Part shown: in pieces, positions 36,988 through 45,364 of the stretch
Numbering within the stretch: the stretch's first letter is position 1
Layout of the letters: each line of letters opens with the position of its first letter
NCBI GenBank assembly: GCA_025055035.1
Contig: JANWZB010000007.1
Span: forward strand, 1-50,659
DNA: 50,659 nt
DNA from: Candidatus Kapaibacterium sp.
Lineage (GTDB): Bacteria > Bacteroidota > Ignavibacteria > Kapaibacteriales > UBA4661
Direction: 5' to 3'
Made by a program: the position numbers and the translations under genes
Notes under the pieces: generated by a model
Told to the model about the DNA's origin: nothing
What the model saw: only the letters and a program-made list of their open reading frames with translations
Databases searched by the model: none

Positions 36988-38673
36988 CTATTTTAACTTC
37001 TCTATACAGAGCATATTCGTCTTGGAGCGTGCCTTGAGAGGACGTCCAATTGAGATAACAACCGTTGCACCTGGCTTAAGGTAATGGCGCTTGACAAGAG
37101 CTTCCTTGACATGTTCAATCGCTTCATCGGTCGAATCTACATCATCAAGCTGCACAGCTTGTACTCCCCAGAGTAAATTAACCCGACGCGACACAGCAGC
37201 ACTTTGGGTAAATGCAAAAATTGGCAGGAAAAATTTCCGTGATGACATATACCGTGCGATTTTACCAGTCGTTGTTACTGCAGCAATAGCATCAATCTTC
37301 ATCTCACGAATCACTGTACCGACCGCCCCCGAAATAGCATCAGCAAGTGCATCAGGCAAATTGATATCTAACGCTGCTTCTGCACGACGCTTAACAATCT
37401 CCTTTGTGCGAAATAGTTCAGCTTCAGCCTCCTCGCATATCATACGCATATATGACACTGCTTCCACTGGATACGCGCCAACACTTGTTTCGGCACTTAG
37501 CATAACAACATCCGTACCGTCAAATACTGCATTTGAGATATCACTTGCCTCTGCTCGCGTAGGGCGGGGATTTTGAATCATAGACTCTAGCATTTGTGTA
37601 GCAGTAATCACAGGCTTTGCTTGATTATTGCACAACGTGATAATCCGCTTTTGTTCAATTGGAACACGAGCAGCAGGAATTTCTACCCCCATATCACCAC
37701 GCGCCACCATAATCCCATCGGCAACATCAATGATTTTTTCAATATTTTCCAGTGCTTGAGGCTTCTCAATTTTAGCAATAATCCATTGTGTTCCACCATG
37801 TTTCTTGACATAATCCTTGCACTGTTGCACATCCTCCGCTGTACGCACAAACGAAAGTGCAATGAAGTCAAGATTATTGTTGATGGCGAAAATAATATCC
37901 TTCTTGTCTTTTTCTGTCATTGCTGGCTGATTCACATACACATCAGGCATATTAATACCCTTACGAGACTTCAGCAAGCCGCCATTTTCTACAATAGCGC
38001 GTACAACCTCTCCATCGCTAGAGCGAACTTTCACCTTCAACAATCCATCATCAAAAAGGACAACGCTTCCTACTTTCACATCTTGGGCAAACGTGGGATA
38101 GCGCACAGGGATGATATCATCGGGTTTACCGCGCCGTTCCCACACAGATTCATCAGCAAGGAAAATATCCGTGCCATTGACAATACTAATTGCCCCTTCG
38201 TGTAAATCACCAACACGGAGCTTCGGTCCTTGAACATCAGCCAGAATTGGTATATGAATACCAAGATCAGCTTCGACAGCCCGAATCATCTCAATCGCTT
38301 GCAGGTGAACTTCGTGCGAACCATGAGACATATTTAAGCGGAATGCCGTTGCGCCAGCTTCAATCAACGCCTTGATTTTCTCCTTCGACGCAATAGCCGG
38401 ACCGAACGTACACAGAATCTTTGTGCGATGAATTTTATTCCCCACTTTCAATTGTGTTTTTTTACCCATGTAGGCTTCAACGAGTTCTGCTACTGTTGGG
38501 CTGTCCTGCAGATGATAGTAGGTACTGGCGTCGTCGTTCAACGCACTAGTGCTACTGCGTTTTGTTACCTTCTTTTTTCCGCTCGAGCGTGCTGACTCCG
38601 AAGAGATAGAACGATGAGCTTTCACCTGTTGGGATAAGGTTTTCTTGGAACGCGACGCGGTAGATGGTGCCAT
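36988..38673 (-). CDS. pyk: Pyruvate kinase with N-terminal basic extension
   Basis: HRTKILCTFGPA, AFRLNMSHGSHE, IAKIEKPQALENIEKIIDVADGIMVARGDMGVEIP, QMLESMIQNPRPTRAEASDISNAVFDGTDVVMLSAETSVGAYPVE. Confidence 0.96.
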   Translation of the reverse strand: MAPSTASRSKKTLSQQVKAHRSISSESARSSGKKKVTKRSSTSALNDDASTYYHLQDSPTVAELVEAYMGKKTQLKVGNKIHRTKILCTFGPAIASKEKIKALIEAGATAFRLNMSHGSHEVHLQAIEMIRAVEADLGIHIPILADVQGPKLRVGDLHEGAISIVNGTDIFLADESVWERRGKPDDIIPVRYPTFAQDVKVGSVVLFDDGLLKVKVRSSDGEVVRAIVENGGLLKSRKGINMPDVYVNQPAMTEKDKKDIIFAINNNLDFIALSFVRTAEDVQQCKDYVKKHGGTQWIIAKIEKPQALENIEKIIDVADGIMVARGDMGVEIPAARVPIEQKRIITLCNNQAKPVITATQMLESMIQNPRPTRAEASDISNAVFDGTDVVMLSAETSVGAYPVEAVSYMRMICEEAEAELFRTKEIVKRRAEAALDINLPDALADAISGAVGTVIREMKIDAIAAVTTTGKIARYMSSRKFFLPIFAFTQSAAVSRRVNLLWGVQAVQLDDVDSTDEAIEHVKEALVKRHYLKPGATVVISIGRPLKARSKTNMLCIEKLK

Positions 38674-38929
38674 ATGATGCGTACTCTCGAAAATTACACA
38701 AACAATCAATAATGACAGACTTATCGACGGGTAATTTAGTGAAAAAACACGTGAAATGCTAAGCGTTTACTTGCCATTCTCTCAGCTTCTGAGGATTTCA
38801 TGTATGCCGTTTGGCATATTCGCTACACATCTTCGATTTTGCTGTAATCTATACTCTTGCGATATTTACGCTCGTTCGGCACTTTTTCTCACTATTCTAT
38901 TTGCTAAATAAGCTTGAGCTTGTGTATTT

Positions 38930-39889
38930 ATGCACCACCGCACTGCTATTTCTGTTCACAGAACAGCGCACCATGCTATCCGTCCTGCACGCTTCGCTGG
39001 AATATGCTACCCTGCCCGCGAAACTGAACTGTCAGATATGCTTGACAGTGTCATATTTCAATCACACCACCTGACACTGTCAGGCACCCCTGTCAACAAA
39101 GGTGCACATGTGATTATCGCCCCACACATAGACTTTCGAGTTGGTCTCTCTGCATATGGTCCTGCATACTACGCTTTGTCGGACAGCAACGCAGATACAT
39201 TTATTATTTTAGCAACATCACACTACGGATGGGGCAGCTTATTTATACCCACATTCCAACACTTTACTACTCCGCACGGTATCGTGCGCACTGATACTGA
39301 GATTCTCTGTGCTTTGTATGACCGTTTACCAACGCTAAGCCGCGATGATACAGCACATCACGAAGAACATTCTATCGAGTTTGAAGTCGTATTCTTGCAA
39401 AGGCTCTTCGGGCACAGAGAATTTACTATTGTACCTATACTGGTCACATCGTTCTATCCACTCATCCATCGGTATCATACTCACCAGCATGCCCTTCCAA
39501 CACATTGCAAGGAATTTCAAGTATTTGTGGAAACTTTACAGCGTGTAGTAGAAGACTCTGGGAAAAACGCTGCCTACGTTGTGAGTGCCGATATGGCACA
39601 TATAGGGCGCAAATTTGATGACCCGTACGACGCCGCTACAATGCTTGCAACAGTTCAGCAAGAAGACATGTATTTACTTCAAGCGATGGAGACAGGTAAG
39701 AGCGCAGAGTACTTCCGGCGCATTGCTGCAGTACGCGATGCATATAAGATTTGTGGGCTACCTCCTGTCTATTCGATGCTCGAAATTGTCCATCCAGCAA
39801 ATGGCTCAGCTTTAGCATATCAACAATGGTACGAGCAGCCGACACAATCTGCCGTCACATACTCTAGTCTTGCGTACTACAAGCCTTAG
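38930..39889 (+). CDS. Memo-like protein (AmmeMemoRadiSam system protein B family)
   Basis: IRPARFAGICYPARETELSDML, VIIAPHIDFRVGLSAYGPAYYAL, TFIILATSHYG, EHSIEFEVVFLQRLFG, YVVSADMAHIGRKFDD, GYLPPVYSMLE-like ending (GLPPVYSMLEIVHPANGSALAY). Confidence 0.88.
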   Translation: MHHRTAISVHRTAHHAIRPARFAGICYPARETELSDMLDSVIFQSHHLTLSGTPVNKGAHVIIAPHIDFRVGLSAYGPAYYALSDSNADTFIILATSHYGWGSLFIPTFQHFTTPHGIVRTDTEILCALYDRLPTLSRDDTAHHEEHSIEFEVVFLQRLFGHREFTIVPILVTSFYPLIHRYHTHQHALPTHCKEFQVFVETLQRVVEDSGKNAAYVVSADMAHIGRKFDDPYDAATMLATVQQEDMYLLQAMETGKSAEYFRRIAAVRDAYKICGLPPVYSMLEIVHPANGSALAYQQWYEQPTQSAVTYSSLAYYKP

Positions 39890-39937
39890 GCTATGCAACA
39901 ACGTTGATTTGCTGTGCGTATCGTTCGCACTAAAGCT

Positions 39938-41197
39938 CTATTCCACCAAGCGAAACGTAGCAGTTGGCGTTGCGCATTGTTTGCGTATATGCTGCATCAC
40001 CTCGTGTAAACGGCGAGCGACAGAAGCTGAGTATGCTTGAGGGTCTTGTTCAAGCTCCCGCAGTGCTCGAGGAACATTAAGAACACGGTACTCGCTTTTT
40101 CCCCTGTGATAACGCTTTTCAACGTACGTTGGTGTGTATCCCAGACCAACAATCTTCGTTTTTCCCGAAGGACATTGTTTTTCAATATCAAGCCATATAA
40201 CTACCCCAGCTTCGCGTGGTTTTGTGCGCTGTCCTGAAATAAAGTTGCCCATAGAGTACACAACCGGAAACATCACTGTATCAAGTGTTTGCTCCAATAC
40301 ACGGACAACCACTCTATGCTCGACTGTTTGCACGACATGGGGGTGCGCTCCCAGAACAGCATGAGCACCTACACGCATCAGCCAGTCTGCAAAGCGGCGC
40401 TGCTCAGGACGCGGTTGCAACTGGTATTCTGAACCCCAGTGCAGCGAAACCAGGATGATGTCCGGACGCTCATGCAGAGCAAGGGACTGTAATGATTGTA
40501 TATCTGAACGTATTGCTGCTGAATCTATAATGTTTACCGTTGTGCTGTACTGCTGTGGAAGTGCTCCTTGATTCAGCCCGTATGTATAGGCAAGAAGTGC
40601 GATTCTTATTCCACGAACATTGATGACAAGCGGTTTTGAGCGCCTTTCTTGCGCGTATGTTGTACCAGTATGTGGTATATTTAGGCCATCGAGTACATGT
40701 ATAGTTCTCTTGATACCTGCATACTGGCGGTCGAACGAGTGATTATTTGCTGTTGTCAGGGCATCGAATCCCGCCTCTTGAAGAGCACGAGCGTAGGAAT
40801 CTGGGGAGTTAAATGCCGGGTACCCTGTATATCGTTGCTCGCGTCCAGCAAGTACGGTTTCTAAGTTACCAAATGCAAAGTCAGCGCGAGCAATGAGCGG
40901 AGCAATATGGGTATAGCACGGATTAAAATCATACTCCCCATTGCCCTGCAAAGCAGCAGTGAGCTGCGAGCTGTGGCACATGAAGTCCCCCACAGCAGCA
41001 ATTCGAATCGTTGTGGCAGTACATAGTACGTACTGTTCTCTCCTTGTACTCTGCGCTTGCTGTCCAGAAGCATACTCTGTAGCACAGATTACCCCTAGAA
41101 GGACTACTACACAGGCCTTAGCAGAGTAATGATACTGTCGCACAGCATGGTACATATTGCGAGAAAGTGTTTCTCTATGAGGAGCTACTGCACACAC
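39938..41197 (-). CDS. CapA family protein (poly-gamma-glutamate synthesis-type metallophosphatase)
   Basis: IRIAAVGDFMCHSSQL, FAFGNLETVLAG, FDALTTANNHSFDRQYAGI, VSLHWGSEY, AHAVLGAHPHVVQTVE, YSMGNFIS. Confidence 0.93.
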   Translation of the reverse strand: MCAVAPHRETLSRNMYHAVRQYHYSAKACVVVLLGVICATEYASGQQAQSTRREQYVLCTATTIRIAAVGDFMCHSSQLTAALQGNGEYDFNPCYTHIAPLIARADFAFGNLETVLAGREQRYTGYPAFNSPDSYARALQEAGFDALTTANNHSFDRQYAGIKRTIHVLDGLNIPHTGTTYAQERRSKPLVINVRGIRIALLAYTYGLNQGALPQQYSTTVNIIDSAAIRSDIQSLQSLALHERPDIILVSLHWGSEYQLQPRPEQRRFADWLMRVGAHAVLGAHPHVVQTVEHRVVVRVLEQTLDTVMFPVVYSMGNFISGQRTKPREAGVVIWLDIEKQCPSGKTKIVGLGYTPTYVEKRYHRGKSEYRVLNVPRALRELEQDPQAYSASVARRLHEVMQHIRKQCATPTATFRLVE

Positions 41198-41211
41198 ATA
41201 ATGAATGCACT

Positions 41212-42201
41212 TTAGTTGTTCACTAGAGAGTAAGCTCGTAGAGGGACTCTCACATGCGGATACGATGCGCTGTTAGGGATGTGCTCTAGCAAAACATTTC
41301 CAAGGCGCTGCGGCATAAGCTCGTCGATATCGGATGGGCGCAAGCGTCGTGCACCGATAAAGCGCTTTCTATAGTATTCAGACTGCAGAGATGATATGGT
41401 AACGCCATAGCGCGAGCTTGCATGAGCAAAGAGATTCTCTCCAAGATATATACCAACATGCGATATGTACACAGCACGGCGCGTGTGAAAAAATACCAAG
41501 TCGCCAAATTCAAGCTTTTCACCTTCGGGTACAGGCTCGCCGATGGAAGCTTGATTTGCAGCAGTGCGAGGAAGAATCATTCCCGCAACAGTGCGATGTA
41601 CAACCGACGTGAAAGCTGAACAGTCTATACCTGTGCGGCGCGTTCCACCATAGTAATACGGTGTTCCTATCCAATCCATAATGACTGCCATGATATCGTT
41701 CTTTCGCAGTCCTGCTTGTGTAATGTTATCTTGGTTTTCCACTGCCTCAGGGTGGACATGGCGCATGTAACTCATCCAAAGTTTTTGGAATGAATTAATG
41801 TCAGCAGCAAAGTCTTCTGCCATGTCGTCCTCAATTTCTTCATCTTCTATATCGAAAGAATATGCATCTAGCTCATCTGTCAGATCTTCGCCATCAGCAT
41901 CGATAAAGCGTTGCAGATCTGGATCAGGATGATACTCAAGACCTGCAAGAGCAGCAAGCACCTTGCTTGATTGCAAAAAGGCGAATGCTTGCTTTCTACC
42001 TTGTACTGTATTGCAGAAGGGACGATAGCGCTTCTTCTTTGCTTTATACTTACTCTTGTGCTTCGCCTTGTGCTTAATATACTTGGCAGCTTTTTTCTTT
42101 TTCAGCTTGATTGCCGCTTGAAGGGGAAGAGAAGGAATAAGTAAGAAGAGAGCTACAAAGCCTGTGATAATCATCCAAATAGTACTTTTCCAACGATACA
42201 T
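41212..42201 (-). CDS. NlpC/P60 family (C40) cell-wall hydrolase
   Basis: IGTPYYYGGTRRTGIDCSAFTSVVHR, LEFGDLVFFHTRRAVYISHVGIYLGENLFAHASSR. Start 42201 preceded by AGGAGG. Confidence 0.92.
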   Translation of the reverse strand: MYRWKSTIWMIITGFVALFLLIPSLPLQAAIKLKKKKAAKYIKHKAKHKSKYKAKKKRYRPFCNTVQGRKQAFAFLQSSKVLAALAGLEYHPDPDLQRFIDADGEDLTDELDAYSFDIEDEEIEDDMAEDFAADINSFQKLWMSYMRHVHPEAVENQDNITQAGLRKNDIMAVIMDWIGTPYYYGGTRRTGIDCSAFTSVVHRTVAGMILPRTAANQASIGEPVPEGEKLEFGDLVFFHTRRAVYISHVGIYLGENLFAHASSRYGVTISSLQSEYYRKRFIGARRLRPSDIDELMPQRLGNVLLEHIPNSASYPHVRVPLRAYSLVNN

Positions 42202-42708
42202 TACGCCTCCTATTCTAATACAGTGTAACATCGCTGAAGTGTTGTGAGTGAGTACGACCAGCATAGCAATTGTGTACAAAGCACGTTTGTGGCATACAAT
42301 TTGCTGCTCCTAGCAGGTAGTGTATGACTTGATATTCATCCTACAGACTACCTCAACGGTAATGGTGAAAGTCAGTAAATATTCCTTGCGCGGGAAAAAG
42401 AATGTAGGCTGTGGACACCACTACTACATAGTGCTTGTGCAACACACTGCGTAGCTTACTACAAGCAACGCGAGTATTTGTTCTAAAAGTTTTCTAACAA
42501 ATAAGGGAGCATTGCGTTTCCACACACAATAGCTCACTACCACTCTACTTTTTAGTACAACAGAACAGACATGTCACCGAATATACAAAAGCCCATAACA
42601 ACGGGGAAAGAAAAAATTCTGCGTTAACCATTCATAGCTACTCTTTTAGATAGCAGTTTCAGATAGCAGCAAAATACTCTCCTGATGATTGATAGCCTCA
42701 CTAGGATT

Positions 42709-43929
42709 CTATTCTCCATCACGATAAATTCCTACATACATCTGCCCATCAGCATTGATATATCCACGATACATTCCCTCACTATTAAATGGCATTGCAA
42801 TAGTGCCAAGCGCATCTACAGCAATCACTCCTCCGACACCTCCACATTCGACAAGTTTCCTCATAACAACTTCACTTGCAGCACGCTGTAGCGGCAAGCC
42901 CTTGTATTCAACAAGGGCAGCAATGTCATGTGCAACAACATTGCGAATGAAATATTCCCCATGACCCGTAGCAGATACAGCACACGTTGCATTGTTTGCA
43001 TACGTTCCTGCGCCAATGATCGGCGCATCCCCTACTCTACCGTAACGCTTATTTGCCATACCTCCTGTAGAGGTCGCAGCAGCAAGATTACCAAACATAT
43101 CCAATGCTACCGCACCAACTGTTCCAAACTTCTGGTTATGTTGACGTTCTTCTATATAAACACTTCTAAGCATGCCAGATCGTATCTTGCGATAGTATGC
43201 TCGAGTTTTTCCTATTTGTACGGTATCAGGCTGCACTTGCCCTCTAGACGATGGGCGAGGAAATTCGTCCATACTTTGCTTGCTATTTGGCTTATTATCG
43301 CTTGGCTTATTATCGCGCTGCATACGCTCAAGTTCTCTTCGCTGGCTCTTGGTGATAAAGTATTTGTCATGTACAATTTGTACACCTTGCTCTCGTGCAA
43401 AGCGCTGAGCACCTAACCCCACGAGCATCACGTGAGGAGTATGTTCCATGACTTTTCGAGCCAGCAGGACAGGATTCTTGATCCCACGAACGCTCGCCAC
43501 AGCACCAGCCTTGAGCGTTTTCCCATCCATAATTGCAGCATCAAGCTCTACTGTACCATCAGCGGTGAGTACTGCACCTCTTCCTGCATTAAATAATGGA
43601 GAATCCTCAAGTACAACAACAGCAGCCGAAACGGCATCAAGTGCAGTTCCACCACGCTTTAGCACAGCATATCCAGTATTCAACGCTTCAGCAAGAGCGT
43701 GCCGATACTCTGCCTCGCGTTCTGGTGTCATCGAGCCACGGCGAATTGTACCAGCACCACCGTGAATCGCAAGAACTATTGGCTGTGTCTTCTTAGTACT
43801 TGCTACTGTTCCGCTATCATCAACCATTACACAATCAGAATACAAAAGTCTACATGCAGTATATAGTTTCTCTGTGCAGAGAATGTAACACAGTATCATC
43901 AATAATGTAGCATAGCTTCGCATACGCAT
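42709..43929 (-). CDS. Isoaspartyl peptidase/L-asparaginase (Ntn-hydrolase, plant-type)
   Basis: VLAIHGGAGTIRRGSMT, LEDSPLFNAGRGAVLTADGTVELDAAIMDG, GTVGAVALDMFGNLAAATSTGGMANKRYGRVGDAPIIGAGTYANN. Start at 43929; the longer ORF would overlap the upstream flippase. Confidence 0.93.
   Translation of the reverse strand: MRMRSYATLLMILCYILCTEKLYTACRLLYSDCVMVDDSGTVASTKKTQPIVLAIHGGAGTIRRGSMTPEREAEYRHALAEALNTGYAVLKRGGTALDAVSAAVVVLEDSPLFNAGRGAVLTADGTVELDAAIMDGKTLKAGAVASVRGIKNPVLLARKVMEHTPHVMLVGLGAQRFAREQGVQIVHDKYFITKSQRRELERMQRDNKPSDNKPNSKQSMDEFPRPSSRGQVQPDTVQIGKTRAYYRKIRSGMLRSVYIEERQHNQKFGTVGAVALDMFGNLAAATSTGGMANKRYGRVGDAPIIGAGTYANNATCAVSATGHGEYFIRNVVAHDIAALVEYKGLPLQRAASEVVMRKLVECGGVGGVIAVDALGTIAMPFNSEGMYRGYINADGQMYVGIYRDGE
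43287..43316. repeat. Perfect 15-bp tandem duplication (TTGGCTTATTATCGC x2) within the isoaspartyl peptidase gene
   Basis: Read directly; encodes the in-frame repeat SDNKP-SDNKP on the minus strand. Confidence 0.95.
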
Positions 43930-43961
43930 ATATCCTCGCAAATGACTAGAGAACACTTTGG

Positions 43962-45269
43962 TTATGGCTTTTTCAGCCATCGACGAAGAAAGTGCATAGT
44001 GTCTGGTATCACTCGAAACAACATACGCATAGGAATGTGCAGATACGACTGGACAGCCGCAAAGATCCATATTCCTAGTACAACAGTGTATGCAACGATA
44101 CCAAGTGGTACTAGCGCCTCCATGTGGAGTATGCCAATAGTCGCAAGCATTGTCATACCCACTATCATTGCTCCCACAATATACAGCAGGAAGCGGCGCA
44201 TTTCTCCAAAAGCAACCATCACTGGCGACAATGCAACACATGGCATTGCTGGAGCAGCCCAAAGAAGAAGGCAAAAATATCCAACAGCAGCAGCATACTT
44301 CCGCGATAAAAGGTGAGAAATTGCATACTCTGCTCCGCCCGCTTGAGCAACAGCCACTATTACGAGAATAGCCGCAAGACTAAACGACAGCATCTTCGAT
44401 AGCATACTTCGTAATTCCTCGAAGCGCTTCTCATACACAAAGCGCATCGTCGCTGGATAGACAAGACTTATAATAGCATTGAATGCCTCATCGAAAAAAC
44501 GAAAGAGCGTTTTAGCAGCTTGATAGACACCAACTGTCGCTGCACCAAAAAAATATTGAATACCAGCAACATCTAATTGCCGAATAAGATTCCCTAAGAG
44601 GGCTGCAGTACCTTGATACATACCAATACTCCAGAATTCTCGTGGATGAATACGCTCTACAGTAGCAAAAAATATTTGACGACGCGTTATCCACAGCGCC
44701 ACGATAGAGCTTGTTCCCATACCACTGGCAGCTATTATCGCCATTGCTTCAAACGATACCAGAGCGTGATGCACAAGAAGCCATATAGTTACTCCTGTCA
44801 TCGAGCCTATCCATGCCACGTTGACAACAAACACTTCTCGCATCTGCACATCACGTATGAGATATTTTAAGCACAATGTTCGGGGTAAAGCAAGAAAACA
44901 CAGCAATGGAAGGTATGCCGCTACAAGCTTAAGACGCGGCTCACGCAAGAACCATGCAAATGCTTCCTGAAAACTGAAGATACCACCAGATATCCCCATC
45001 ACAAGAGCGATATGCCAAAATACCGCAAACCGAGTAACACTGCCCCGCAGCTCCTTATGTGCCCCCTTGACAATAATAGACTGCAGAACAAACCCATCGC
45101 TAAGAGCAAAAATGAACGTGTGCAGAGCGTTACAGAGAGTGTACAACCCCAGCTCATGCGGAGGCAAAGCATTATTCTGCATAATATTGACAAAGCCATA
45201 ACATAACAGCAGCACTTTATCTGCTAGTGTCCATGCAATCTTTGCAATATGGTCTTGAATACGTACCAC
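43962..45269 (-). CDS. Polysaccharide flippase/oligosaccharide translocase (Wzx/MATE-like)
   Basis: WTLADKVLLLCYGFVNIMQNNALPPHELGLYTLCNALHTFIFALSDGFVLQSIIVKG, IRQLDVAGIQYFFGAATVGVYQAAKTLFRFFDEAFNAIISLVYPATMR; about 12 TM. Confidence 0.82.
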   Translation of the reverse strand: MVRIQDHIAKIAWTLADKVLLLCYGFVNIMQNNALPPHELGLYTLCNALHTFIFALSDGFVLQSIIVKGAHKELRGSVTRFAVFWHIALVMGISGGIFSFQEAFAWFLREPRLKLVAAYLPLLCFLALPRTLCLKYLIRDVQMREVFVVNVAWIGSMTGVTIWLLVHHALVSFEAMAIIAASGMGTSSIVALWITRRQIFFATVERIHPREFWSIGMYQGTAALLGNLIRQLDVAGIQYFFGAATVGVYQAAKTLFRFFDEAFNAIISLVYPATMRFVYEKRFEELRSMLSKMLSFSLAAILVIVAVAQAGGAEYAISHLLSRKYAAAVGYFCLLLWAAPAMPCVALSPVMVAFGEMRRFLLYIVGAMIVGMTMLATIGILHMEALVPLGIVAYTVVLGIWIFAAVQSYLHIPMRMLFRVIPDTMHFLRRWLKKP

Positions 45270-45364
45270 ACAGCATTCCTGTCAAGCATACAGTAGCCAC
45301 GCCTCAACAGCAGTGCTTACACACCCCCACAGCATTCTCCCAAAACTCCACAATATCACAACAA

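Noticed and set aside
43930-44274. N-terminal 115 residues of the isoaspartyl peptidase ORF
   Set aside because: Overlaps the flippase 3' end and lacks domain character; start at 43929 gives a good signal sequence and RBS.
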